The position numbers and the translations under genes are program-made. Of a stretch of 15,014 bases of DNA, positions 1 through 7,472 are shown piece by piece; positions within the stretch are counted from its first letter, which is position 1, and every line of letters starts with the position of its first letter. The notes under the pieces were generated by a model that was not told the origin of the DNA, searched no databases, and worked only from the letters and a program-made list of their open reading frames with translations. Source of the stretch: Gemmataceae bacterium (GTDB lineage: Bacteria > Planctomycetota > Planctomycetia > Gemmatales > Gemmataceae); assembly GCA_020847555.1 (NCBI GenBank), contig JADLBT010000059.1, positions 1 through 15,014 on the forward strand. Reading direction: 5' to 3'.

Positions 1-268
1 AGTTGAGCGCGATCAGGACGGTGCTACCGAGCAGCATCAGCAGCAGTCGCCGATCGCGCCAGCACCCGGCGACCTCTTTCCACCGCCCACCCCAGGTGAG
101 GAGCAGGGCCAAAAAACCGAGCGACCAAACGATGCGCTGGGCGAGAATCTCGACGGCCGGCAGCGCGGCGACGGCCTTGAAGTAGACCGGCACCAGCCCC
201 CACCACCCATACGCCGCCAACCCGTAAAGGAGCCCCTCGCGGAACGTCCCGGTCTGGTTGCCTTCCAC
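1..268 (-). CDS. rarD: RarD/EamA-type transporter, N-terminal part (cut by left window edge)
   Basis: Translating the minus strand from a GTG at 268 gives 89 open codons that run off the window, reading VEGNQTGTFREGLLYGLAAY and on through YGWWGLVPVYFKAV, PAVEILAQRIVWSLGFLALL and a basic WRDRRLLLMLLGSTV stretch. This matches the N-terminus of RarD proteins (EamA/DMT superfamily inner-membrane permeases of about 300 residues). In that family the first helix carries a GxxWGxxPxYxK-like signature and the second begins with an EILAxRxxWS-like signature. The first three membrane helices are visible. The in-frame stop upstream is at 353-355 and no ATG lies between, so GTG at 268 is the best start; a G-rich stretch at 273-279 could be the ribosome binding site. 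The transported substrate of RarD proteins is unknown; the name comes from chloramphenicol sensitivity in one member. The family call is fairly sure, the start less so. Confidence 0.75.
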   Translation of the reverse strand, partial: MEGNQTGTFREGLLYGLAAYGWWGLVPVYFKAVAALPAVEILAQRIVWSLGFLALLLTWGGRWKEVAGCWRDRRLLLMLLGSTVLIALN

Positions 269-377
269 CGCGCCCCCCCTGCCCCTGGGTTCGCGGCCAG
301 AGCTCCCGCGCCCTGGCCCCTCCTTGCGTTGGACCCGCCTATCATGACCCTGTTATTCTGCGAGCCACAGGCGGCAT

Positions 378-545
378 GTGAAGAGGGTTCCGATCGCGAG
401 CGTACTCGTTACCCTGCAGCTGTTCGGCAAGCCCGGGATGGAGCTGCGCAAGGACGAGGAGAGCATCGCCGAGGAATTCGCCGAGGGCTTTGAAGGAGAG
501 GCCGGGGATATCGAGGATGAGGAGGAGCCGGAGCCCGAGCGGTAA
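378..545 (+). CDS. Small acidic protein, 55 residues, unknown
   Basis: A short frame from GTG (378) to TAA (543-545) encodes a basic-hydrophobic start (VKRVPIASVLVTLQLFGKPG) followed by a strongly acidic helix-like tail (MELRKDEESIAEEFAEGF, then a Glu/Asp-rich end EDEEEPEPER). By eye about 84% of its third codon positions are G or C, as in the neighbouring real genes, and clearly above the first positions. This favours coding on this strand over the antisense frame. The upstream in-frame stop is at 345-347. AGGCGG at 369-374 is only 3 bases from the GTG, so the start is uncertain; an internal ATG at 438 would give 35 residues. A weak promoter, TTGGAC (329-334) and TGTTAT (351-356) with a 16-base spacer, lies upstream. 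It is divergent from rarD and convergent with the sigma-54 activator. I do not recognise the family. Confidence 0.45.
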   Translation: MKRVPIASVLVTLQLFGKPGMELRKDEESIAEEFAEGFEGEAGDIEDEEEPEPER

Positions 546-577
546 CCAGTAACCCGCTCGCGCTTCGCTTCTCCGGA

Positions 578-602
578 CCGCCGGCCGGTCAGTTACCGGC
601 GG
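578..602. terminator. Hairpin between convergent genes
   Basis: CCGCCGG at 578-584 pairs perfectly with CCGGCGG at 596-602 around an 11-base loop. It lies 32 bases after the small acidic ORF and 27 bases after the sigma-54 activator stop on the other strand, so it could end transcription from both sides. There is no T tract on either side, so factor-independent termination is not certain. Confidence 0.4.
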
Positions 603-629
603 CCCGGGTGGCATCTGCCGAACCGCGCA

Positions 630-1817
630 TCAGACCGAGAGGTGGGCTTCGCCCGGCCCCGGCAGCGCGTCACCGAGGATGCCGTACTTTTTCATCTTCT
701 TGTACAGCGTGACGCGGCTGATCCCGAGGGCGTCGGCGGCCCGGCTGCGGCTGTGGCCGTTCGCCGTCAGCGCCCGCTCGATCACGTTGCGTTCGACCTG
801 GTCCCGCTGCCCGTGCAGGGTGGCGGCGGGGGCGTACCTCCCCGGGGTGTCGTCCCGCCCCTGCGGCGCCGCGGCGAAGTGGTCCTGCACGGCCTGAGGC
901 AGGTGGACCGGGAGCAACTCCGGCCCCTTGCTGACCAGGACCGCGTGCTGGATGACGTTCTCCAGCTGACGGATGTTGCCCGGCCACGGGTAGACTTCCA
1001 GGGCGGTCATCGTCCGGGCACCGATCGCGACCAGCTCCTTGCGGAACTTGCGGTTGAACCGGGTTACCATGGCGCAGGCCAGCGGGGCGATGTCCTTGAT
1101 GCGCCCGCGCAGCGGGGGCAGGTAGAAGGACATGACGTTGAGCCGGAAGTAGAGGTCGGCCCGGAACGTCCCGCAGACGATGGCCTGCTCCAGATCCCGG
1201 TTGCTGGCCACGATCAGCCGCGCCTTGCACTTCTGGGTCGCGGTGCTGCCGACCGGCTCGAACTCGCCCGTCTCGATGACGCGCAGAAGCGTGGCCTGTT
1301 GTTCCAGCCTGAGAGTGTCGATCTCGTCCAGCAGCAGCGTGCCGCGGCCGACGGCGGCACACTTGCCGACCTTGGGCCGGTCGGCGCCGGTGAACGCCCC
1401 CTGGACGTGGCCGAACAACTCGCTCTCGACCAGATTGGGCGACAGGGCGCCGCACGGGACGGGCAAAAACCGCTGGTCCTTGCGCGACGAGTGATCGTGG
1501 ATCAGCCGTGCGAGGAACGTTTTTCCCGTCCCCGTCTCGCCGTTGAGCAGCACGGTTACATCGTGGGCGGCCGCCAGGGCGACGCGGTAAACCTGGGGCA
1601 ACAGGGATGGCGTCTGAGCCAGCAGCCGCCGAGACAGCAGATCTTCCAGCGACTGCGGCTCGTCTCCTGGAGGTTCCGGCCTCTCCGCTGGCAGACGTAT
1701 CGGGTCGGTCCACACGCAGCCCGCCCGTCGGGCCTGCCGCGCGGGGGGGAGTACGCGGTCCTGTTGCGTCTGATCGAATTCTTCCGTTCGACCTGCAACC
1801 ACCTGATTCCGCTTCAT
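630..1817 (-). CDS. Sigma-54-dependent transcriptional activator (AAA+ and Fis-type HTH, no sensor domain)
   Basis: This 395-residue bacterial enhancer-binding protein uses ATP hydrolysis to remodel sigma-54 RNA polymerase at -24/-12 promoters. A short, proline/arginine-rich N-terminus of about 65 residues carries no receiver, GAF or PAS domain. The AAA+ core follows: Walker A GETGTGKT (93-100), the sigma-54-contacting loop GAFTGA (140-145), Walker B LLLDEID (161-167), the FRADLYFRL arginine-finger region (218-226) and the WPGNIRQLENVI sensor-II region (278-289). A Fis-type helix-turn-helix ends the protein (about 340-380, SRSRAADALGISRVTLYKKM). All catalytic motifs look intact. The open frame extends 47 codons upstream, but ATG at 1817 was chosen because GAGGAA lies 8 bases before it. 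Without a sensory domain, activity may be set by a partner protein or by expression level. The target genes are not shown by the sequence; the amt promoter in this window is one candidate. Confidence 0.9.
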   Translation of the reverse strand: MKRNQVVAGRTEEFDQTQQDRVLPPARQARRAGCVWTDPIRLPAERPEPPGDEPQSLEDLLSRRLLAQTPSLLPQVYRVALAAAHDVTVLLNGETGTGKTFLARLIHDHSSRKDQRFLPVPCGALSPNLVESELFGHVQGAFTGADRPKVGKCAAVGRGTLLLDEIDTLRLEQQATLLRVIETGEFEPVGSTATQKCKARLIVASNRDLEQAIVCGTFRADLYFRLNVMSFYLPPLRGRIKDIAPLACAMVTRFNRKFRKELVAIGARTMTALEVYPWPGNIRQLENVIQHAVLVSKGPELLPVHLPQAVQDHFAAAPQGRDDTPGRYAPAATLHGQRDQVERNVIERALTANGHSRSRAADALGISRVTLYKKMKKYGILGDALPGPGEAHLSV

Positions 1818-2143
1818 GGTGCGAGTTCCTCGTTGAATCCTGTCACGCTCCGCAGTCTTCCTGTGGACGGCACCTCCCGCCTGTCGGCCCGGGTTTGTGA
1901 TGGAGGCGGCTCCCCGGAACGCGCGCCACGCTGGCTGGGTCGTTCCGCGAGTGGGCACGTCCGTACCGAACCAGATCGCCGTCGTGACTCACCGGATGGG
2001 ACTGGGAACGCTTTGCGTCAGGGAGCAGAAAGCGTCTTCCGATTATAGCCGGAACATTTGTGAGAGGAAGTAAAAAGCATCGCGTTTCGCCCAGATTGTT
2101 CAAACTACCGGGATGCAGGCGAGGGAAGCGGGCGCGGCCGCTG
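1818..2143. other. Intergenic region between activator and glycosyltransferase genes
   Basis: These 326 bases lie between the stop of the GT39-like gene and the start of the sigma-54 activator, both on the minus strand. Open frames cross the region in several directions but lack family resemblance and ribosome binding sites. The region holds a GAGGAA ribosome binding site next to the activator ATG and a perfect TATAAT box on the minus strand at 2042-2047. That box would imply a leader of roughly 215 bases. The stretch around 2040-2105 is more AT-rich than its surroundings. I see no terminator-like hairpin directly after the GT39 stop. Confidence 0.5.
2042..2047 (-). promoter_or_regulatory. 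Candidate -10 box for the sigma-54 activator gene
   Basis: The minus strand reads GGCTATAATCGG, a perfect TATAAT in very GC-rich DNA, about 225 bases upstream of the activator ATG. No convincing -35 hexamer lies 16-18 bases upstream; the best is TTCCTC at 2064-2069. It is supported only by the strength of the -10 match and its position in an AT-richer patch. Confidence 0.35.
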
Positions 2144-3913
2144 TCAGGGAGGTGTCACCTCGGTCGCGAACCCGGGGCGCGGCCGGCGGGACGCCTGTGC
2201 GGGGTCGCCGGTGAAGTCGTAGATCAGGAACGTCGTCGTCCGCGCCACCGGCCGCTGGGTGCGCAGAAACGCGAGCGCATCCCGGTGCCCCGCGGTGAGC
2301 ACGTTGCCGTACAGCAGCGTCACCCCGACCGCCAGGTGGCGGCCACGCACCCGCTCCGCGACTCCGGTCGGCCCGCCCAGTGGGAGGACGTGGAACGGGA
2401 CGTGCCGGAACGCCCCGGCCCGGATGCGCGGGTCCGTCCCGAAGTACCACACGTCCACCGCGTCGATTCCGTGGGCGCGCCGCCACGCGGCCAGTTCCGC
2501 CAGCCCCTGGCCCCAGTCGTAATTCGAGTCGCTCACCAGCAGGTAGCCGCGCTCGGTCCCGCCCCACAACTCATTGACGTAACACAATCCGTGCGGCCAG
2601 ACGGCGATCGCTGCCCGCGTCGCCCACACCAGGCCCGCTGCCGCTATCCCGCCGAGCGCCAGGCGCCGCCACCCGGGACCGACGTCCGCCCACGCCCGCG
2701 CGGCAGCCGCCGCCACCCCGACCGTCGCGAGGGCCACCAGCGGCAGCACCAGCCGAATGCCGATCTGCACCCGAAACGTGAGGCTGAACGCGATCAGTGC
2801 CGCGGCCGTCACGCACGCCCAGTTGCCCAGGCTGCGCGGCCGCACCAGCGCCACCACCAGCGGCGCCAGCAGCAGCGGGACGCTCAGCTTGATCGTTAGC
2901 AGGACCGGGAAGTAGTACCACAGGGCGCGCGAGTGGCTCTCTCCGAGCAGGTACGTCCCGTGCCCGTGCATGTTGTGCTTGACCTGGCGCACCAGACCCT
3001 CGCCGGCGTTGGGAAAGATGCAAAGGGTTTCCGCGACCCACGTCAGCGCCGACGCGATCGGCCCTTCCGGCAGCTGGTGCGTCCACACGACGAACGACTT
3101 CTGCGGCTGCCAGTCGCTCCCGCAGTAGAGGAACACCGCCACCAACCCCACACCGACGATCCGCGCGGCGTCCCTGCGCAGCGGCCGCAGCGTCTCGGAG
3201 AAGGGGAAGGAGATGAATGCCCACACCCGCGCGCGGCGTGCGGGGGACCGGACGTCTCCGGGCGCAATGGCGCGCAGCGCCCACAGCCGGTGCAGTTCCA
3301 CCGCCAGCATGCACAGCGGGCCGTAGACCAGGCCGCTCGCCTTCGACAGCACGCAGGCGGCGAACCAGAACGCCGGAAGGCCGACGCGACGCACCCACCC
3401 GCCGTCGCGCCCGGTCGCGAAGTGGTAGACCAGTGCGAGCAGGCAGGCGGTGACGGCGATGTCGGTCGTCGCCAGCGCCGCGTGCGCCAGCAGGCTCGGC
3501 TCGCAGGCCAGCAGCGCGACCGCCAGCCGGCCGCCCCACGGCCCCGCCAGCCGGCGGCCCGCCAGGTGGGCGTAGAGGAGCAGCAGCCACCAGAAGACCA
3601 GCGTCCCAGCCCGCGCCCACGGCAGCAGCCGTTCCAGATCCTTCTCCGGATTGAGCGTCACCCCGGCCCAGCGTTCGTACAGGTAGAGCGGGAGCGTTTC
3701 CACATCGATCGGCAGCGGCATGGTGCCGACCCGCAGCAGCCCGCCGTGACTGCCTGCACGCCACCCCTCCAGCCCGTGGGCCACGTAGAGCGGTTCGTCG
3801 AACGTTGGCCCGATCTGGCGCGCCGCCGTCACACACCACACCGACGACGCCACCCCGCAGGCGACCAGCCACAACCAGTCCACGACCCAGCGGCCCCGCT
3901 CCGCTCGCTCCAT
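2144..3913 (-). CDS. GT39-like integral membrane glycosyltransferase
   Basis: A 589-residue protein with about ten or more hydrophobic helices fits the GT-C fold of the dolichyl-phosphate-mannose/ArnT-like family, which moves sugars from a lipid-phosphate donor on the outer face of the membrane. The first helix (11-30) is followed by a loop with FDEP (Asp39-Glu40), the position of the acidic catalytic residue in this family, and by GTMPLPID and YLYERW. A C-terminal soluble part begins near 461 with SDSNYDWGQGLAELAAW. That DSNxDWGQ motif is common in uncharacterised GT39-like proteins of planctomycetes and relatives. The longest frame begins at a GTG (3919), but ATG at 3913 has GGAGG 9 bases upstream and is preferred. 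The activator gene lies 326 bases downstream on the same strand. Donor and acceptor cannot be read from the sequence. Confidence 0.75.
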   Translation of the reverse strand: MERAERGRWVVDWLWLVACGVASSVWCVTAARQIGPTFDEPLYVAHGLEGWRAGSHGGLLRVGTMPLPIDVETLPLYLYERWAGVTLNPEKDLERLLPWARAGTLVFWWLLLLYAHLAGRRLAGPWGGRLAVALLACEPSLLAHAALATTDIAVTACLLALVYHFATGRDGGWVRRVGLPAFWFAACVLSKASGLVYGPLCMLAVELHRLWALRAIAPGDVRSPARRARVWAFISFPFSETLRPLRRDAARIVGVGLVAVFLYCGSDWQPQKSFVVWTHQLPEGPIASALTWVAETLCIFPNAGEGLVRQVKHNMHGHGTYLLGESHSRALWYYFPVLLTIKLSVPLLLAPLVVALVRPRSLGNWACVTAAALIAFSLTFRVQIGIRLVLPLVALATVGVAAAAARAWADVGPGWRRLALGGIAAAGLVWATRAAIAVWPHGLCYVNELWGGTERGYLLVSDSNYDWGQGLAELAAWRRAHGIDAVDVWYFGTDPRIRAGAFRHVPFHVLPLGGPTGVAERVRGRHLAVGVTLLYGNVLTAGHRDALAFLRTQRPVARTTTFLIYDFTGDPAQASRRPRPGFATEVTPP

Positions 3914-3955
3914 CGGCACGTTCCTCCCGTCCGCGCCGGTCTGGCGCGGGACGTG

Positions 3956-3984
3956 AGGATACCGGCTCTGCGCCCCAGCGTGAA
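3956..3984 (-). promoter_or_regulatory. Candidate sigma-70-type promoter of the GT39-like gene
   Basis: On the minus strand TTCACG (3979-3984) and TATCCT (3956-3961) are separated by 17 bases. Each matches its consensus hexamer at four of six positions. The -10 ends 42 bases upstream of the chosen ATG at 3913. The intervening DNA shared with the divergent DUF1501 gene is extremely GC-rich and full of short palindromes, for example GCCCAGCTGGGC at 3985-3996. Confidence 0.3.
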
Positions 3985-4189
3985 GCCCAGCTGGGCGGCG
4001 CGGGCGGCGCCCACCCGGCCCGGCTTACCCGGGTTCGCGGGGCCGCAGGGCCGCGGACCGCGGGCCGCGACCTGTCGGGATTTCTGTTGACTTTCCTGCG
4101 AAGTACGCCACCCTGAAGGGGAAGACGCGGCGTGCCCCGCCTTCCCGCCACCACCTTCCTGCCACGAGCCTTTAGGGGGCCAGAGCACC

Positions 4190-5539
4190 ATGCTCGATCT
4201 GTTCACCGGACGGAGATCCGCAAACGGCACCGGCGTCTCGCGGCGTGAATTCCTGCGGGTCGGCGGTCTGAGCGCCCTCGACCTGTCGCTGCCGACGTTC
4301 CTCCGCCTCCGCCAGCAGGCAGCTGCCGCATCGCCCGCCGGCAGCCAGCGCCGCACGGCGGTCAACTGCATCCTGCTGTGGATGCAGGGCGGCCCGAGCC
4401 ACATTGACACGTTCGACCCCAAGCCGAATGCGGCGGCCGAAATTCGCGGGGAGTTCGGCACCATCCCGACGCGCCTGCCGGGCGTGCGCATCAGCGAACA
4501 CCTGCCGCTGCTGGCCCGGCAACTCGACAAGCTGAGCCTGATCCGCGGCCACGACCCGAAGAACGGCAGCCACGGCGTGGCCGACCACCTGATGATGTCC
4601 GGCCGGCCGTTCAACGCGGCGATGGCGTTCCCGTGCTACGGGTCGGTGGTGGCACGCGAGCGCGGTTACCGGGACGGCATGTTTCCGTTCGTCCAGCTCG
4701 GCCGCTTTATCGACCGGCGCTTCAACGGCGGCGTTGCCGGGTTCCTCGGCGACCAGTACGACGCCTTCGAGGTGCCCGACGACCCCAGTTCGGCAGCGTT
4801 CCGGGTCCGCGACCTGAGCCGGCCGGCCGGGACCGCCGGCGCCCGGCTGCAGCGCCGCTACCGGATGCTCAACGAGATGGACGGCGCACGCTCCCAGGCC
4901 GAAGGCGCCGTCCCGCTGGCCGTGCAGGCAGGCGACGCCTTCCGCGAACGGGCCTATAGGCTGATCACCTCCCCGACCGCCCGGCAGGCGTTCGAGATCG
5001 ACCGCGAGCCGGCGCCGGTACGCGACGCTTACGGCCGCAACAGCCTCGGCCAGTCGTGCCTGCTGGCCCGGCGGCTGATCGAGGCCGGCGTCCACTTCGT
5101 CACGGTGACCGACGGCGGGTGGGACACGCATCAGAACAACTTCCGCAGCCTCAAGGACCGGCTGCTGCCGCGCCTCGACCGCGGGTACTCGGCCCTGCTG
5201 CAGGATCTGAGCGATCGCGGGCTGCTGGAGAGCACACTCGTCGTGTGGTTTGGCGACTTCGGCCGCACGCCGAAGGTCAATCCGTCGGCGGGCCGCGACC
5301 ACTGGGCAACGGCCGGCGTGGCGTGCATGGGCGGCGGCGGGGTCAAGATGGGCGAGGTGGTCGGTTCGACCAACGCCTTCGGCGAGGTCGTGGTGGACGG
5401 TCGCGTCACGCCGCAGGATCTGGCGGCGACGATCTACCACGTGCTCGGCATTCCGCTCAACATGTGGTATCGGGCGCAGGACGGCCAGCCGATCGAGGTG
5501 GCGCCGGAGGGCCGGCCGGTCCGGCAACTGCTCGGCTGA
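4190..5539 (+). CDS. DUF1501 family protein with Tat signal
   Basis: A 449-residue protein of the DUF1501 family (Pfam PF07394), which is distantly related to the alkaline phosphatase/sulfatase fold and is strongly expanded in planctomycetes. The N-terminus carries a twin-arginine motif (SRREFLRVGGLSAL, about 17-30), so export in folded form is likely. Family landmarks are CILLWMQGGPSHIDTFDPKP (about 63-82), SEHLPLLARQLDKLSLIRG, a histidine-containing GSHGVADHLMMSG, TDGGWDTHQNNF and VVWFGDFGRTP with GRDHWA near the end, where the metal-binding His/Asp residues of the superfamily lie. Members usually sit beside a DUF1549/DUF1553 cytochrome-like gene; none is present here, so this copy is solitary. 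The substrate is unknown. ATG at 4190 follows an AGGGGG stretch by 10 bases. The gene is divergent from the GT39-like gene and convergent with the S41 protease. Confidence 0.93.
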   Translation: MLDLFTGRRSANGTGVSRREFLRVGGLSALDLSLPTFLRLRQQAAAASPAGSQRRTAVNCILLWMQGGPSHIDTFDPKPNAAAEIRGEFGTIPTRLPGVRISEHLPLLARQLDKLSLIRGHDPKNGSHGVADHLMMSGRPFNAAMAFPCYGSVVARERGYRDGMFPFVQLGRFIDRRFNGGVAGFLGDQYDAFEVPDDPSSAAFRVRDLSRPAGTAGARLQRRYRMLNEMDGARSQAEGAVPLAVQAGDAFRERAYRLITSPTARQAFEIDREPAPVRDAYGRNSLGQSCLLARRLIEAGVHFVTVTDGGWDTHQNNFRSLKDRLLPRLDRGYSALLQDLSDRGLLESTLVVWFGDFGRTPKVNPSAGRDHWATAGVACMGGGGVKMGEVVGSTNAFGEVVVDGRVTPQDLAATIYHVLGIPLNMWYRAQDGQPIEVAPEGRPVRQLLG

Positions 5540-5558
5540 TTCACGTTCGGCGCAGAAC

Positions 5559-5596
5559 CAAGGCCCCGGGCAACCTCCTGGCTGCTCGGGGCCTTG
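5559..5596 (+). terminator. Hairpin after the DUF1501 gene
   Basis: A perfect 10-bp stem is formed by CAAGGCCCCG (5559-5568) and CGGGGCCTTG (5587-5596) around an 18-base loop, starting 20 bases after the DUF1501 stop. No T run follows, but the stem strength and place fit a transcription terminator for the plus-strand gene. Confidence 0.6.
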
Positions 5597-5617
5597 CCGT
5601 TGCGCGGGGGCTCTGAA

Positions 5618-5647
5618 AAAGCCCACGGGTGGCGCCCCGTGGGCTTT
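5618..5647 (-). terminator. Rho-independent-type terminator of the S41 protease gene
   Basis: AAAGCCCACGGG (5618-5629) pairs perfectly over 12 bp with CCCGTGGGCTTT (5636-5647) around a 6-base loop. On the minus strand the stem is followed by T residues (the A run at 5616-5620), giving a typical intrinsic terminator 16 bases after the protease stop. It can also serve as a second barrier for read-through from the DUF1501 side. Confidence 0.75.
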
Positions 5648-5662
5648 ATCGAAGATCGGCTG

Positions 5663-7183
5663 TCAGCGCACTTGCCCGTTGTCGAGGAACTCGGGCCGGG
5701 TGCGGAACTCCAGAGCCGCCATCCGCGGCGGGACGACAGCCAGACCCGGGGCGTGCGCCGGGACTGCCTCAGCGCCGCGATTGTCCTGCGCCGGCCGGGG
5801 GCCGGCGGCCTTCTTGATCTGCCCACGCAGGTACTCCAGCGCCTTCTCCATTACCCGGTCCTTGAACGGCTCCTTCTTCTTGCCGTCGGCCTTCTCGTCC
5901 TTCTCCTTCTCGACCTTCGGCGCCGGGGCGCCGTTCCGGCGTATGACGTCGCGTTCGCGCCGCCACTTGAAGTACTCGATGCGTTCCTCGTCGTTGAGCT
6001 TTACCTCGAACCCGTCGTTCGGCTTGACGCCCCACTCGTCCTGTTCCTTGCTGTCGGGAAAGCGGTGAATGTTCTTGCCGCTCGGCCGCCAGTAACTCGC
6101 CGTCGTCAGCTTCAGCGCGCTGGTGCCGTTCTCCATCGGAATGATGTGCTGGACGCTGCCCTTGCCGAAGCTGCGCTCGCCGATGACGATCGCCCGGGCG
6201 TAGTCCTGGAGGGCGGCGGCGACGATCTCGCTGGCGCTGGCGCTGTAGCGGTTCAGGAGGACGGTGATCGGGTAGCTGATCTGCGGCGGCGGGGCGCCGC
6301 GCTCGCGGCGCGACTCGTACACGTCCTCCTTCTGGTTGCGGCCCTTCGTGCTGACGATTCGCTTGCCGTCGGGCAGGAACAGCGAACTCACCTCGACGGC
6401 CGACCGGAGCAGCCCGCCCGGGTTGTTGCGCAGGTCGAGGATGAGCCCCTGGATGCCCTCCTTCTGGAGTTGCTCCACGACGCGCGTCAACTCGTCCGTC
6501 GTCGTCTCCGTGAACGCCGCCACCCGGATGTACGCAATCTTGTGCTGCCGATCGACGACGAAGTTCCATTTCTTGAGGTTCTTCGAGTCGCGCTGGTCGC
6601 CGAGGATGCTATCGACCCGGATCTCGGCCCGGACGATCGGGATGTCCACCGGCTTCTTCGCCCCCTCGTGGACGACGCTCAGGACGACCTTCTGCCCCGG
6701 GTCGCCCTGGATCAACTCGACCGCCCGCTTGAGCGACATGTTCTCGGTCGAGGTGCCGTCGATCTTGACGATGATGTCGCCCGCCATGACGCCGGCCTCA
6801 TACGCCGGGGTGCCGACCATCGGCGACTCGACGAACAGCTGGCCGACCCGGTCCAGGCCGATCTTGATACCGACGCCGCCAAACTTGCCGCGGCTCTGCC
6901 GCTGGAACTGCTTGAATTCATCCGGGTTTATGTAATTCGAGTGCGGGTCGAGGCGTTCGAGCCCGCCGTTGATCATGCTCTCGACCAGCTCGCGCATCTT
7001 CGGCCGATCCAGATCCTTGACGTACTTCTGCTGGACCTCTTCGAGGACGTCAACGAGGAGCCGGAGGTTCTCGTGCTTGCTCTGCAGGCTACTGCTGCGG
7101 ACCGGGGCGGTCTGGAGCATCGCCAGCCCGATCAGCGACACCGCGGCAATGCCGAGCAGCCAGGACAGGTTCCAGCGTGACAT
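5663..7183 (-). CDS. S41 family C-terminal processing protease (Prc/CtpA type)
   Basis: A 506-residue envelope serine protease that cleaves proteins from the C-terminal side. An N-terminal signal or anchor helix (about 5-25) is followed by a helical segment with the LDPHSNYINPDEF signature of the family (78-90). Next come a PDZ domain (about 100-175, GGVGIKIG, AYEAGVMAGDIIVKIDG) and the S41 core with GLILDLRNNPGG (246-257). The catalytic Ser316 lies in YSASASEI and the catalytic Lys341 in GERSFGKGSVQ; their 25-residue spacing equals that of E. coli Prc. After about residue 405 comes a C-terminal extension rich in Lys/Glu, then a Pro/Ala-rich tail, which is probably disordered or partner-binding. 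ATG at 7183 has GGAGGAA 9 bases upstream. The gene appears monocistronic, with its own terminator. The substrate is not evident. Confidence 0.95.
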   Translation of the reverse strand: MSRWNLSWLLGIAAVSLIGLAMLQTAPVRSSSLQSKHENLRLLVDVLEEVQQKYVKDLDRPKMRELVESMINGGLERLDPHSNYINPDEFKQFQRQSRGKFGGVGIKIGLDRVGQLFVESPMVGTPAYEAGVMAGDIIVKIDGTSTENMSLKRAVELIQGDPGQKVVLSVVHEGAKKPVDIPIVRAEIRVDSILGDQRDSKNLKKWNFVVDRQHKIAYIRVAAFTETTTDELTRVVEQLQKEGIQGLILDLRNNPGGLLRSAVEVSSLFLPDGKRIVSTKGRNQKEDVYESRRERGAPPPQISYPITVLLNRYSASASEIVAAALQDYARAIVIGERSFGKGSVQHIIPMENGTSALKLTTASYWRPSGKNIHRFPDSKEQDEWGVKPNDGFEVKLNDEERIEYFKWRRERDVIRRNGAPAPKVEKEKDEKADGKKKEPFKDRVMEKALEYLRGQIKKAAGPRPAQDNRGAEAVPAHAPGLAVVPPRMAALEFRTRPEFLDNGQVR

Positions 7184-7249
7184 GGGAAAGCGTTCCTCCT
7201 GCGCTGAAATCGCGAAAGGAAATCTGACAGCGGGCCGTCAGCTGGGTGG

Positions 7250-7255
7250 ATTATA
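7250..7255 (-). promoter_or_regulatory. Candidate -10 box for the S41 protease gene
   Basis: The minus strand reads GTTATAATCC, a perfect TATAAT located 66 bases upstream of the protease ATG in otherwise GC-rich DNA. No good -35 hexamer is found at 16-18 bases upstream; the best-placed hexamer is TCGCTT. The position is right for a promoter. Confidence 0.45.
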
Positions 7256-7405
7256 ACGGAGCCTGCGGCGGCAAGCGAGGGGAATGTGGTATGAGTGGTC
7301 TGGCGCGGGCTGGCGAGTCTCCCGGCCACGTCGCAGGCGACCCGGCAGCAGCGCGCGGCGCCGTGTGTCTCCGGAGAATCAGCGCTCATCGTTCCAGCCA
7401 GCGAA

Positions 7406-7433
7406 CAGAGCCCCGCCGGCCGGCGGGGCTCTG
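7406..7433 (-). terminator. 28-bp perfect palindrome after the aldehyde dehydrogenase gene
   Basis: Bases 7406-7419 (CAGAGCCCCGCCGG) are followed directly by their exact reverse complement at 7420-7433. The hairpin starts 39 bases after the aldehyde dehydrogenase stop on the minus strand. Only two T residues follow, so termination is likely but not of the classic T-run type. The rest of 7184-7472 holds the protease promoter and nothing else I can identify. Confidence 0.6.
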
Positions 7434-7472
7434 CATCATGAAGCCGATCAGCGCCCGTCCGCCAGGTACTTT

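Noticed and set aside
37..345. 102-codon minus-strand ORF starting with ATG at 345
   Set aside because: The overlapping minus-strand frame from GTG 268 gives a clear RarD N-terminus, so this frame is a shadow.
342..614. 90-codon minus-strand ORF with Leu-rich stretch
   Set aside because: It is antisense to the small acidic ORF in the same codon register (CTC from GAG); base composition by codon position favours the plus strand.
3985..4070. Dense GC palindromes upstream of the DUF1501 gene as a repeat or origin
   Set aside because: The palindromes are short, of different sequence and expected in such GC-rich DNA; no repeated unit or box was found.
4172..5626. 484-codon minus-strand open frame over the DUF1501 gene
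   Set aside because: The plus-strand frame has full family motifs and a Tat signal; the antisense frame is a composition artefact.
5594..7180. 528-codon plus-strand open frame over the S41 protease
   Set aside because: The minus strand encodes all catalytic motifs of the protease; this frame is Arg/Asp/Leu-rich shadow sequence.
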